The translations under genes were made by a program, and so were the position numbers. Below, piece by piece: positions 12,039-21,694 of a stretch of 64,000 bases of DNA. The stretch covers positions 43,213,347 to 43,277,346 of the forward strand of contig CM059199.1 in the NCBI GenBank assembly GCA_030323885.1, given 5' to 3'. The stretch comes from Branchipolynoe longqiensis. Its lineage: Eukaryota; Annelida; Polychaeta; Phyllodocida; Polynoidae. Under the pieces are notes generated by a model. That model was not told the origin of the DNA. It saw only the letters and a list, made by a program, of their open reading frames with translations, and did no database searches. How positions within the stretch are numbered: position 1 is the first letter of the stretch; every line of letters starts with the position of its first letter.

Positions 12039-13598
12039 ATGGTAATTAATGGAAACAAATTTAGAGATGGAGACAACTCTGGTCCCTCTGCGGGGAAGCC
12101 TTCTAATAGCTACAGTGGAGGCACCTTTCCTTCAACTATTAAGAAACCTAGTAATGACAATGTAAACTCAAAGCCTAAAATAGGAAGGTATGCATCTGAT
12201 GTCAGGCAACTGAAAACTGGAGGAAAGGTGCTAAAGATTGGTACATGGAATGTACAAACATTGTACAAACCAGGCCGATATGACAACCTGAAAGTGGAAA
12301 TGACAGCGCTAAACCTTGACATCCTAGGTATAGCTGAGACGAGATGGACGGGTGACGGGAGGATAGGTGATAGTGAGGTAGATATGATATATTCTGGAGA
12401 TGAAAAACATCAGTATGGCGTTGGAATTATGATGAAGAAGTCCATTGCCGCCACAATGATTGGATTCTGGCCAGTATCTGACAGAATTATTATGATGAAG
12501 CTGAGGGGAAAACCGTTCAATATAAACATTCTGCAAGTTTATGCACCAACCTCAGATCACGATGATGAAGAAGTCAACGAGTTCTATGACAGCATCAAAA
12601 AGGTAATGGAATACACCAAGTCTGGAGAAATAACAATTGTTATGGGCGATTGGAATGCGAAAGTTGGAGAACAACATGAATATCCAGTAACAGGAAGATT
12701 TGGCTTAGGTGAGAGAAATGATCGTGGTGAATACTTGATAAATTTCTGTTTGACATCAAAACTAGTAATTGCTAACACCTTATTTGAACATCCAAAGAGA
12801 AGACTATATACATGGAAGAGCCCTGGTGATGTATGTCGGAACCAGATCGATTACATTCTTGTCAACCAACGATATCGAAATTGTATCAAACAGGCAAGGA
12901 CATATCCAGGTGCTGACATATGTTCGGATCATAATCCAGTAGTAATCAGTATGGTAGTGAAATTGAAACAGCAGAACAAAATTAAAAACAACATTCAAAT
13001 GGATATGAACATGTTAAAAGATGCAAAATACAGAACTAAGTATAATGTCTCTGTTCATAACAAATTCAGTGTACTGATGAATGAAGAAACTCCTCAGAGA
13101 GAGTATAACAACATTGAAATGGAATGGGAAGCTCTCAGAGAAAGCATGGTCAAGTCAGCAGAGGAGGTGTTACCAAATAAAAAACGAGAGACAAAGCAAT
13201 CATGGATGACGCAAACCATACTAGAAAAGATGGCAGAAAGGAAGAAAGTGAAAACCACTGATCCACCTAAATACAAACACCTGAAGAATGAAATAGAAGA
13301 TGAATGCAAAAAAGCTAAAGATGAATGGTGGAATAAGAAGTGTGAAGTAGTGGAACAACTTGAGTCTCAACATCGTTCAAGAGAGATGCACAAGAAAGTG
13401 AAAGAGATAACAGGTCAAGGATACAGACAGAGAAGCAGTAAATGTATCAAGAACAAAGACGGCAAAATGCTCTTTGAAGAAGATGAAATAAAGTCCAGAT
13501 GGGAAGAATATGTAAACAAACTATACAATGATGACAGAGGGAACCCACCCACAATTGAGAAAGAAGATGGGAATATTATATTAAGTATCAGAGGTTGA
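12039..13598 (+). CDS. RTE-type LINE ORF, N-terminal part: APE-like endonuclease
   Basis: This is the 5' half of the LINE polyprotein (519 codons before a frameshift stop). It would nick target DNA for target-primed reverse transcription. It has the apurinic endonuclease-like motifs in order: KIGTWNVQTLYK (about residue 66), GIAETRW (about 96), VMGDWNAKVG (about 200), RNQIDYIL (about 266) and CSDHNPVV (about 295). The 'KIGTWNV' version is the one often named craniofacial development protein 2-like in animal genomes and typical of RTE/BovB-like LINEs. The C-terminal 200 residues are Lys/Glu-rich and lead to the RT domain. The ATG at 12,039 precedes the conserved region by about 65 residues. 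At 13,575-13,585 a one-base frame change ends this frame while homology continues in another frame, so the copy is probably inactive. Confidence 0.85.
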   Translation: MVINGNKFRDGDNSGPSAGKPSNSYSGGTFPSTIKKPSNDNVNSKPKIGRYASDVRQLKTGGKVLKIGTWNVQTLYKPGRYDNLKVEMTALNLDILGIAETRWTGDGRIGDSEVDMIYSGDEKHQYGVGIMMKKSIAATMIGFWPVSDRIIMMKLRGKPFNINILQVYAPTSDHDDEEVNEFYDSIKKVMEYTKSGEITIVMGDWNAKVGEQHEYPVTGRFGLGERNDRGEYLINFCLTSKLVIANTLFEHPKRRLYTWKSPGDVCRNQIDYILVNQRYRNCIKQARTYPGADICSDHNPVVISMVVKLKQQNKIKNNIQMDMNMLKDAKYRTKYNVSVHNKFSVLMNEETPQREYNNIEMEWEALRESMVKSAEEVLPNKKRETKQSWMTQTILEKMAERKKVKTTDPPKYKHLKNEIEDECKKAKDEWWNKKCEVVEQLESQHRSREMHKKVKEITGQGYRQRSSKCIKNKDGKMLFEEDEIKSRWEEYVNKLYNDDRGNPPTIEKEDGNIILSIRG

Positions 13599-15084
13599 GA
13601 AGGCTATCAATGATCTAAAGGCAGGTAAGGCTCCTGGAAGTGACCAGATAACATCAGAAATGATAAAAGGACTAGATGAAGTGGGGATTCAAATCATTCA
13701 TAAGCTAGTAACTGACATCTATGAGACTGGATTTATACCATTGAATATGAATGAATCCATATTTGTACGACTCCCAAAGAAGCTAAAACCAACATTGTGT
13801 ACTGAGTACAGAACACTAAGCCTGATGAGTCATATGTTGAAGATGATCCTGAAAATAATTTTACTGAGAAACAGACAGAAAATTGAAGAACAAATCAGTA
13901 ACGTACAAAGTGGGTTTATATCTGGAAGAGGTACACGTGAAGGGATTTTCAATATGAGAATGATTTGTGAACGTTATTGTGAAGTGAACCAGGATGTTTA
14001 TGCCTGCTTTATTGACTATGAGAAGGCCTTCGACCGAGTCAATCATGAACTGTTAATCAAATGTTTACAAGATATTGGTGTCAATGGCAAAGACATTAAA
14101 CTAATTGTGAACTTATACTGGACACAACGTGCATTTATAAAAATGGAGCAGGGCCTATCGGATGAAGTTATGATTAAACGAGGAGTTCGACAGGGGTGTG
14201 TATTGTCACCATGTCTATTTAACCTGTACACAGAGATGATTTTCAGACACATTGAAGATTGCAAGGGAGTGACAATAGGTGGCATGAACATCAACAATCT
14301 TAGATATGCCGATGACAGTGTAATACTAGCAGACAGTGAGAAAAACCTACAAGATATAGTGAATAGAATCAATAAAGCTGGAATACTATTCAACATGAAG
14401 ATGAATGCCAGGAAGACCAAAACAATGGTTATAAGTAAAAAGACAGATAAACCAAATGTCAATATAACCATAGATGGCACAAACATAGAACAAGTATCCG
14501 AATTCATATATCTCGGACAAAAGATTACAAATGATGGGAGATGTGAGGAAGAAATTAAAAGAAGGATAACAATAGCCCGAACAACATTCTCCAAAATGTA
14601 TAGAGTGTTAACATCAAGTAAGATATTAATACAAACAAGGAAGCGTATTCTTCAGTGTTATGTGTGGTCTACTCTAATGTATGGGGCAGAGACATGGACA
14701 ATCTCTAAGAAAATGTACAAACGTTTAGCAGCATTTGAGATGTGGACTTATCGAAGGATGATGAAAATATCATGGACAAAGAAGATCACCAACAAAGAAG
14801 TTCTCAGAAAAATTAAAAATAAGAAAAGCTTGTTTGCCACTATACAGACAAAGAAACTTATTTATTTTGGCCACATCATTCGTCAGAGTTCAATATACCG
14901 TACATTGTTGGAAGGGAAGGTGAATGGCAGCAGAGGGAGAGGGAGACCAAGAACATCATGGTTTACAAATATTTCACAGTGGACAGGCTTGAATTATTCA
15001 CAGTCTATCAGAACAGCACAACATCGGGACAAGTGGAGAACCATTGCATCCAACCCTCGACTAGAGGATGGAACTATTGATTGA
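13585..15084 (+). pseudogene. RTE-type LINE ORF, C-terminal part: reverse transcriptase
   Basis: This is the continuation of the LINE polyprotein in a second frame (homology starts at EVEKAINDLKAGKAPG, ahead of the first Met at 13,660). RT motifs are all present: EYRTLSLMS, NVQSGFISGRGTREGI, motif A FIDYEKAFDRVNHE, GVRQGCVLSPCLFN and the catalytic LRYADDSVILA. After the RT come a thumb/C-terminal region (STLMYGAETWT, FEMWTYRRMMKISW, FGHIIRQSS) and a basic GSRGRGRPRTSW block, as is usual in this LINE group. It stops at 15,084 and is followed by 'catcatcag' repeats, a plausible LINE 3' tail. One frameshift separates it from the endonuclease part; otherwise the frame is open, so the copy looks fairly young. 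Called pseudogene because it cannot be translated as one chain. Confidence 0.85.
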
Positions 15085-15328
15085 TTGATGAACAAATACA
15101 CATCATCATCAGCATCATCATCAGCATCGCCATAATCACACATCTTTCACATTCATATATACATTTATACATATAATATAGCACCTGTTTAACCAAGAGA
15201 ACAGCCAGCGCACCAAGTGGTGGGTTTGATCATTTTGATTACACAGTAGAGGCTGAGTGAGCCTTCTTAGTATTATAGGGACTTTGGGCAGCACTACAAA
15301 GTCACCATGAGTGTGCACTGTCACAAGT

Positions 15329-15827
15329 NNNNNNNNNNNNNNNNNNNNNNNNNNNNNNNNNNNNNNNNNNNNNNNNNNNNNNNNNNNNNNNNNNNNNNNN
15401 NNNNNNNNNNNNNNNNNNNNNNNNNNNNNNNNNNNNNNNNNNNNNNNNNNNNNNNNNNNNNNNNNNNNNNNNNNNNNNNNNNNNNNNNNNNNNNNNNNNN
15501 NNNNNNNNNNNNNNNNNNNNNNNNNNNNNNNNNNNNNNNNNNNNNNNNNNNNNNNNNNNNNNNNNNNNNNNNNNNNNNNNNNNNNNNNNNNNNNNNNNNN
15601 NNNNNNNNNNNNNNNNNNNNNNNNNNNNNNNNNNNNNNNNNNNNNNNNNNNNNNNNNNNNNNNNNNNNNNNNNNNNNNNNNNNNNNNNNNNNNNNNNNNN
15701 NNNNNNNNNNNNNNNNNNNNNNNNNNNNNNNNNNNNNNNNNNNNNNNNNNNNNNNNNNNNNNNNNNNNNNNNNNNNNNNNNNNNNNNNNNNNNNNNNNNN
15801 NNNNNNNNNNNNNNNNNNNNNNNNNNN
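15329..15827. other. Assembly gap (499 Ns)
   Basis: A run of N. Left of it is a SINE tail and right of it the middle of the DIRS recombinase gene. By comparison with the second DIRS copy, 684 bp (the recombinase C-terminus, 3' region and left terminal repeat) should lie here, more than the gap length. Confidence 0.98.
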
Positions 15828-16382
15828 TGAGTTGTGAGGCCAAGCCTGAAACAACTTAAATACTATAGAAACATCCCAAAACCGACTATACTTTGGTTTT
15901 GGAGGATTCCTTTGATAAATTGAACGAAGTAAATAACAAATAACATAATGTTTTCCAACTGTTTCGCCATCAATTCTAGGTAATATAATTGATAACGCAC
16001 ACCTCGCCGCATTAATCGATCCAAAGGAAAGTCCTTCATCCTCTAGAGAACGAAGAAACCGAGCTACTTGTGAAATCTTTGGATTTGTTGGCTTAACTTT
16101 CATTAACAAACAATGTACACCCCATTTCTTTAAATAGGTTGTATACATTTTGACAGTTCCTGGCCTCCAGGCATCCGATACTATCCTATCCTCAGTAATT
16201 CTGTCCAATCCAAATTGCTGTAGCTGCTTCCTTAGAAAAGGAATGCCAATAGGGGCGTCGTTGACACGTCGCCGTGAACCACTAGCGGTCCGTGGTGCGT
16301 CAGATTCCCGAGTTTTCTTGGGAATCGTATACGATCTTTTGCCAGTTGTGAAACTGCTGGCAGCCAAGGTTGCGTGTCCCAA
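15828..16382 (-). CDS. DIRS tyrosine recombinase, copy 1 (partial, runs into gap)
   Basis: This is the N-terminal 185 residues of the recombinase that integrates the circular DIRS DNA. The visible part holds the basic N-terminus and the SAM-like core-binding region (SDAWRPGTVKMYTTYLKKWG, ISQVARFLRSLEDEG). The catalytic region (R, HxxR, H/W, Y) is lost in the assembly gap, so integrity cannot be judged. It differs from copy 2 at one visible residue (KHYV here, KHHV there). It overlaps the end of the RT/RNase H ORF by 151 bp in another frame, which is usual for DIRS. Confidence 0.9.
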
Positions 16383-18082
16383 TCGGGCACCACCAGTATC
16401 GCATGTGTCCCTTCCAAGCCGATTTTTCTCACTACTCGGCTGATAATGCTAAATGGTGGGAAAATATAAAAATAATTATTTTCCCAGGTAATAGCAAACG
16501 CATCTACTTTCCAAGCATCCGGTTCAGGATGCCAAGAAACATAACAGGGTAACTTGTTATTATTTCGTGATGCAAATAAGTCAACTTCAGGTGTACCCCA
16601 TTTTTCACAAACGAAGTTAAACAAAGGTGTAGAGAGAGACCACTCTAAATGGTCATGGAAATTTCTACTTTTATAATCTGCAAGTGTATTTTGTGACCCT
16701 GGAATATGCGCTACAGTCAGCCAGACTTGTTGAGCCTGTGCCCAGTTCCAAATCAGTTTAGATAACTGATTGCAAGACTTTGATTTGGTTCCACCCATGT
16801 TACGAATATATGCCATGGCAGTAGTATTATCAGTTAGTATTCTAACCTGTGATTTATTTATCTTTACTAAACTACGTAAGCCCAGATAAATAGCACGCAA
16901 TTCTAGTGCATTAATATAGTCTGATTTTTCATCATCAAGCCATCTACCTCCTGTTGTGACCCCATCTCGATGAGCTCCCCAACCTTCTAACGAAGCATCA
17001 GTAGTAATTACTGTATTAGGTTCCGCCATGCGGATTGGATTTGGTGAACTTGCTATATGTTGCATCCACCATCCAATATCCTGTAACCCTTCTTGCGAAA
17101 TAAACATCTTTCGCTCAAAATTGCCTTTAGTTCGTGTTAACGCTAAATTTTTATCTATTTCTAGCGACTTAATATGGGCCTTCCCATATAACACAGCAGG
17201 TGCATATGAGGTCATTATGCCAATAAGAACAGCAACCTGTCTAATTTTTGGCTTTGATAACTTAATAAGCTGAGTCGCTGTAGTCATAAACTTAATTAGT
17301 TTTTGTTCTGTTATCGACACTGTAAGGGACTGTGTATCCAGAATAAACCCTAAACATTTGAGTTGTTTTGTTGGTTTAAACACTGACTTTTGTTGATGTA
17401 CATAAAACCCCAATTTAGTGAGTAATGCACATAAATCCAAAACTGCATTCACACAACCAATTTGTGTTGATGCTATAATAAAAGAATCATCTATGTATGG
17501 AAACATTATGTGACCCTTCCTCGCCATTACCGAGAAAACAGGTTTAAGCAATTTAGTAAATAAACGTGGCGCACAAGCTAAGCCATTCGGCATGCAGGTA
17601 AACTCATAGAGTTGGTTATCCCAAATAAATCGAAGAAATTTTCGGTATTGTTCCATTATGGGAAGCGTATAATATGCATCCTGTAAATCAACACTAGCCA
17701 TCCACGCATCTGGTGTAATCAGATCTCGTGCCGTATCTAGAGAGAACATTTTAAAATGTCGATATTCCACCCTTTTATTAAGGATTGTTAAATCCAGGAT
17801 CATTCGAACATCACCATTAGGCTTCGGTCTCGAGAAAATGTTTGAAATAAACTGTCCTGAACAGTGTGTCACTTTTTGTATAATTCCTTTCTCAAAGAAT
17901 TTATGTACCTGTTTAGTTAGTGCCTCTCGTTCAACTGGTTGAATGTTATATGGAAAAGGTATTATACTTTGTACAGGAATTTGTGTAAAGGGAATGTGAA
18001 CACCCCTAACTATTTTTATAATTTCTTGGTCACTAGTAATTTTGTGCCACTCAGAAATATGATTACTAATATTACCAGCCAC
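16232..18082 (-). CDS. DIRS reverse transcriptase / RNase H, copy 1
   Basis: A 616-residue ORF that copies the element RNA into DNA and removes the RNA strand. RT: motif A VDLQDAYYTL (131-140), GLACAPRLFTK (177-187) and the catalytic FPYIDDSFII (194-203). RNase H: TDASLEGWGAH with D362, E404 in ALELRA, D428 in LTDNTTAM and D479 in NTLADYKSR. The C-terminal region (EVDLFASRNNNK about 499-510, then IFPPFSII) is the extra domain seen after RNase H in DIRS-group proteins. No internal stop or frameshift. The frame is open upstream of this Met into the gag region, so the exact start is uncertain. Differs from copy 2 at only a few residues (K/E23, H/Q29, E/D54, P/H in STPLF). Confidence 0.93.
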   Translation of the reverse strand: MAGNISNHISEWHKITSDQEIIKIVRGVHIPFTQIPVQSIIPFPYNIQPVEREALTKQVHKFFEKGIIQKVTHCSGQFISNIFSRPKPNGDVRMILDLTILNKRVEYRHFKMFSLDTARDLITPDAWMASVDLQDAYYTLPIMEQYRKFLRFIWDNQLYEFTCMPNGLACAPRLFTKLLKPVFSVMARKGHIMFPYIDDSFIIASTQIGCVNAVLDLCALLTKLGFYVHQQKSVFKPTKQLKCLGFILDTQSLTVSITEQKLIKFMTTATQLIKLSKPKIRQVAVLIGIMTSYAPAVLYGKAHIKSLEIDKNLALTRTKGNFERKMFISQEGLQDIGWWMQHIASSPNPIRMAEPNTVITTDASLEGWGAHRDGVTTGGRWLDDEKSDYINALELRAIYLGLRSLVKINKSQVRILTDNTTAMAYIRNMGGTKSKSCNQLSKLIWNWAQAQQVWLTVAHIPGSQNTLADYKSRNFHDHLEWSLSTPLFNFVCEKWGTPEVDLFASRNNNKLPCYVSWHPEPDAWKVDAFAITWENNYFYIFPPFSIISRVVRKIGLEGTHAILVVPDWDTQPWLPAVSQLAKDRIRFPRKLGNLTHHGPLVVHGDVSTTPLLAFLF

Positions 18083-18147
18083 AAAGTTGCTTACAGTTTG
18101 TGTGTTTTTAGAGGCTTCAGGGACTTGTAAAGTTTGTGTTTGGACCT

Positions 18148-19506
18148 CTACTTGGACCCGCCCCTGGGGAAAGGTCTCGACGAGTTGAACCCTCGACCTA
18201 TTGGCCGTGCGGTGTTGTCGGTCCAGCCTGGGCGAGCGCCCCGGCCCCGAAACCCTTGACCGAAGTTTGAACTCGGTCTGGTTCCTCTGGTGAACCGTCG
18301 TGGACGAAAATCCCCTCGTGACTTTTTGAAACGAGGAACTTCCTGTTTCTTCTTGCCATCCATGTTTTTGCCACTCTTGGCTGCAGTCTCTACCTCTTTA
18401 TAGAGGTATTGTAGTTGACCGCCAAACATCTTGGTATTATCTAAAGGTTTCCCTTTAATCGGCTCTGGAGCAAGATAAAGCGTAAACTCCTTCCCCTCAT
18501 TATCGGTAACCTTCTTAGAGCGAGCCACTTCTTTGCCAGCATCTGTGCAAACTGACTTGAAGACATTTTCATATCTTCGAAACGACAGGTAATTACCTGC
18601 CGCCGCTAGCACTGCAATGCCTTTGTCCATTGTCTTAGCCAAAGACGAGAACTTATTTTCACTCTGCATCCTATTAGCCACAGGAACAATAGCTGTTAGG
18701 GTAGCCAACACTGCCTTATGCACTGTGTGCAACACATCCTCAAACTTCTTACGGTCATCCGTCATATTGACATCCCGATCCATTTCTTTAATGATGGAGT
18801 TGGGAACACCCTTTATGCCTGTTAACTCATCTCCTAACTTGGAGATAACCTCCGCCGGTTTGAACGTGCGAAAATGACCATTCACGGTCTCGCGCATAAG
18901 CGTAGTGGTTTTAACCCGCTTAGCCTTTGGCTTCTCCACCTTCTTAGCCACTTTAGTGCCAATGTCCGCATAGACCCCTTCATATATGGTGTCTGAGTCT
19001 GATTCCGTAGAAGTAGACTCAGTGGACGACTCAGAAGAAGAATATTTCCTCTTCCTCTTCTTCTTTTTGGACTTAGTCTTCCGCTTTTTGCGCAAACCAG
19101 TCTCTGCCCGCTCCTTGGTGAATTCATCACCCGAAGAAATCACCTGTTTCTTCTTCTTCCTCCGTTTAGGAGAAGGAGGAGGAGGAGCCTTAAGCTCCAC
19201 CGCCGAGTCTGTGTCCAAGAAATCCTCAAATGAATCCTCTTGGACACTCGGCCTACGCCGCTTCCGAGACACAGGCGATTTGGCAGTCAAGATGTGGCTT
19301 TCCAATCTTGCAAAGCGAGCCTCCCAATCTGGAGGCGCAGGCACATCAGGCACTGCGTCCTCGTCCGGGTCGGAGAGGATATGCGCCCGGGGCTGTGTCG
19401 ACGGCCCTGCCGACAACACGGGTGAGGAGTCGTACTCCTCGTCCACTCCACTCGGAACACGCCCCTCGGCTGCTGCTGCACCGCGCTTACTCCGCTTCGT
19501 GGCCAT
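18148..19506 (-). CDS. DIRS gag-like ORF1, copy 1
   Basis: A 452-residue protein from MATKRSKRG. It presumably binds element RNA or forms the particle; function is inferred only from its position as the first DIRS ORF. Seen: an acidic/proline N-terminus with basic RKRRR and KRRKKKK clusters (likely nuclear localisation), a Ser/Glu-rich stretch, a conserved central region (HGHFRTFKPAEVISKLGDE-like, ending MQSENKFSSLAKTMDKG) and an RG-rich C-terminus (FGQGFRGRGARPG) typical of nucleic-acid binding. The frame is open 17 codons further to MTYIYTG; I prefer MATKR as the conserved-looking start. The stop is 66 bp ahead of the RT Met. A TATA-like run lies about 35-50 bp upstream of the start. Confidence 0.85.
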   Translation of the reverse strand: MATKRSKRGAAAAEGRVPSGVDEEYDSSPVLSAGPSTQPRAHILSDPDEDAVPDVPAPPDWEARFARLESHILTAKSPVSRKRRRPSVQEDSFEDFLDTDSAVELKAPPPPSPKRRKKKKQVISSGDEFTKERAETGLRKKRKTKSKKKKRKRKYSSSESSTESTSTESDSDTIYEGVYADIGTKVAKKVEKPKAKRVKTTTLMRETVNGHFRTFKPAEVISKLGDELTGIKGVPNSIIKEMDRDVNMTDDRKKFEDVLHTVHKAVLATLTAIVPVANRMQSENKFSSLAKTMDKGIAVLAAAGNYLSFRRYENVFKSVCTDAGKEVARSKKVTDNEGKEFTLYLAPEPIKGKPLDNTKMFGGQLQYLYKEVETAAKSGKNMDGKKKQEVPRFKKSRGDFRPRRFTRGTRPSSNFGQGFRGRGARPGWTDNTARPIGRGFNSSRPFPRGGSK

Positions 19507-20217
19507 CGGGAACTGAAACAAACATTTTTGATCAGTCCCGGTATATATATATGTCACAATATGGTTGTTTCAAACTCATTTGGACATCTATTGGTGTTAA
19601 AGAACGTGTTTATACCGTTATAACACAGGCGTAATAAGCTAAATTTGTGCGTGGGTTGTGGGTCAAGCCCAAACCTTACGCGGGGTCGGGACCAGTGTAT
19701 CGGCCCGCCCATCCCTCTGTTCCGCACACTTCTCCCACCTGTGACTACTACGTCAACAAGTTGGAGAAAATGCTACGAAACTCGGAGAAACGCCTGAAAA
19801 AGTTTTGTCTAGGGGAGTCTATAAAAGAAACCCAGGAGCATCTCCAACATTACTCTCTATTAGAGTACGAGAGAATTTCCACATGAGATAGGGCGAAACC
19901 CACATCTCTACCCATAGTCACACGGTGACCCGGGTGTTGACATAACCGCTAATGACCGGTTTGGTTCCTTCGAGAAACCCACTCGAGTGTTCTATCCTTG
20001 GTTGTTTATAACCAAATAACTCGTCCAAATTGGACCAACGAAAGTCTAAACTTTCCATATTGATGCTCTAATGCATCATAATTAAGCTAACCACAGTTTT
20101 TATTATACTTACTGCGTATTTGCTTGTATGTAGACTAATTTTGCCGGAGCAACCCAACGACACGTTATCCAGTCGTGAGTTGTATATGCTAATTGCTGGT
20201 ACCGGACGTGCTTACCT

Positions 20218-20262
20218 CTCCCTAGCCTGAGGCTAGCCTGAGGCTGTTTACCGAGGTAAAAT
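20218..20262. repeat. Terminal inverted repeat of DIRS copy 1 (5' side)
   Basis: 45 bp identical to 54,108-54,152 and the exact reverse complement of 49,033-49,077. Contains the internally repeated word 'gcctgaggcta'. Confidence 0.9.
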
Positions 20263-21178
20263 ATATATATATACATAACTGAAGAGATCACGTGCAAAAC
20301 CACGTAAAAGGCAATTCAAAAATGTAGTTTTAACAAAAAATAATTTGTATTTGAAAATAATTTTAATTCTCACTAATTCCACTTTCCATGTGAGCACATG
20401 GCTTTGGAGCAAGGGACACAAAAGTAGGACAAGAACAAATTAAAGTGTTTGAAGAATTAAATCCAATGCTTATTTGGATTGTCGTTTACGTTGTTTTGCA
20501 CTGAACTCTTCATTATGTGTGCGCGCGTGTCTGAGTGCCCATATATGTCCACATATATGTACATACACCGACAAGACCGATGTTTAATGGCAATATCGTG
20601 CGCTCACTTTACAGACCCGGCCGCATTAACTAAGCTATTGGTGAACATATCTGTACTACCTCTCTGATTCCACCCCCCCCCCACACACTTCCCCCCCCCC
20701 CACACACACACATCTCCCGCCACTACTCTGCCTCTCCTCTTCACCCGACCCCACCTGTTCCATTGGGTCCTATTTAATTTCCATTTAAATGCTGGTAAAT
20801 AGGCTCTCAGCACACTAGGGGGTGCTTCCGTCCCGCAGCGCCCGTGCTGGGAGAGTGATGGGAGTGGCCCTGAAGCCAGTGCTGGGAGAGTGTGTCCACC
20901 TGATGACCCCATTTCCGGTCTTGACGAAATGTCGACGGGGCGTGACCGTCTGCTGTGTGTGTTGCCATTTACACGCACTACCCCCCCCCCCCCCCACACA
21001 CACACACACACTCACCCCACTAACAGCCCTACCCCCCACTCTCACCCCAACAACCCACCTCCTCCATCCTCCACTCCAATAAAGTACTCCCGAAATAATA
21101 ACGCTAGTGCTAACAGAACCACTATTCAGGTCCCTGGTCATATGTGAACTTCAGGTAGCACTGGGCCCTACGTACCAA
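20263..21178. other. Flank of DIRS copy 1 with C-rich and CA-rich tracts
   Basis: A (TA)n run of about 20 bp directly follows the DIRS end. C-homopolymer/CA tracts occur at 20,672-20,720 and 20,980-21,070. I see no gene; frames here are compositional artefacts. Confidence 0.5.
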
Positions 21179-21383
21179 ACAGGATGGCCGAATGAGTTGA
21201 GCGTCTGTCTCCCGTTTCAGAAGCTCGTAGGATTCGAACCCAGAGGTTCGAACTCTGGTCGAGTCAAAGCAATGACTTAATGATTGATACTTTTCGCTTC
21301 CTAGCCTGGCGCTCAGCATTATTAGGATAGGGTATGGACTGATTGGCTCGGTCTCAGGATAACGTGACTGAGTGGGATATCAG
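21179..21383 (+). mobile_element. SINE, type B head, 3'-truncated
   Basis: The head 'ggatggccgaatgagttgag' is followed by two consecutive B-box-like stretches ('attcgaacccagag', 'gttcgaactctgg'). The linker and first tail block run up to 'gggatatcag', where the copy ends at the junction with an inverted SINE. Confidence 0.85.
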
Positions 21384-21694
21384 GGCATATCAGGATGGGT
21401 ACCAATATGTGACAGTGCACACTCATGGAAACTTCAGAGTGCTGCCCCACTGGGAGATCAGGTGACCAGCACCATGACCTGATATCCCACTCAGTCACAT
21501 TATCCTGACACTGATCCAACCAGTTCTTGCCCTGTCCTATTAATACCAAGTGCCAGGCTAGGAAGCGACAAGTATACATTTTAAAGTCATTTCTTTGACT
21601 CAATCAGGCTTCGAACTCATGATCCCATGGGTTCGGATCTCCTGATCTCCCAAAACAGGAGACGGACAGTCAACTCATTCGGCCATCCCGTCTG
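21384..21694 (-). mobile_element. SINE, type B head, inverted partner
   Basis: In reverse it reads from the head (gacgggatggccgaatgagt at the right end) through linker and tail to 'atatcaggat' at 21,390. It is joined tail to tail with the plus-strand SINE, so a transcript across both would fold into a long hairpin. Confidence 0.85.

Larger units (their letters stand above)
11283..15285. mobile_element. 4.0-kb element with terminal inverted repeats containing an RTE-type LINE
   Basis: The ends are inverted: the left starts 'aaagaccctataatactaag' and the right, on the opposite strand, 'aaagtccctataatactaag'; similarity continues for about 31 bp with three mismatches. A 9-10 bp target duplication flanks it, a length typical of Mutator-like elements. 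A block ending 'gtggtgggtttgatca' occurs near both ends in direct orientation. The only proteins inside are LINE proteins, so the simplest reading is a LINE inserted in a small TIR element. Confidence 0.65.
11177..15328 (+). mobile_element. SINE interrupted by the TIR/LINE element
   Basis: SINE tail sequence (11,177-11,282) stops in 'cccagtgggacagcac' and resumes at 15,286 with 'gggcagcactacaaagtcac', running into the assembly gap. The 9-10 bp at the break ('gggacagcac' / 'gggcagcac') are present on both sides, as expected of a target duplication with one base lost. Confidence 0.75.
15828..20262 (-). mobile_element. DIRS-type retrotransposon, copy 1 (3' part in assembly gap)
   Basis: On the minus strand this carries a gag-like ORF, an overlapping RT/RNase H ORF and a tyrosine recombinase ORF, the canonical DIRS order. 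It begins with a 45-bp terminal inverted repeat at 20,218-20,262 and has no LTRs. It aligns almost base for base with copy 2 at an offset of 33,889-33,890 bp; the offset changes by one base in a T run near 19,805. The 3' end is hidden by the gap. The right flank is a short (TA)n tract. Confidence 0.92.

Noticed and set aside
18986..19634. Plus-strand frames opposite the DIRS gag-like gene (and the same at 52,878-53,523)
   Set aside because: Shadows of the real minus-strand gene, repeated identically in both copies.
20109..20303. Small minus-strand ORFs at the DIRS 5' end
   Set aside because: They lie in the untranslated and terminal-repeat part of the element and have no domain.
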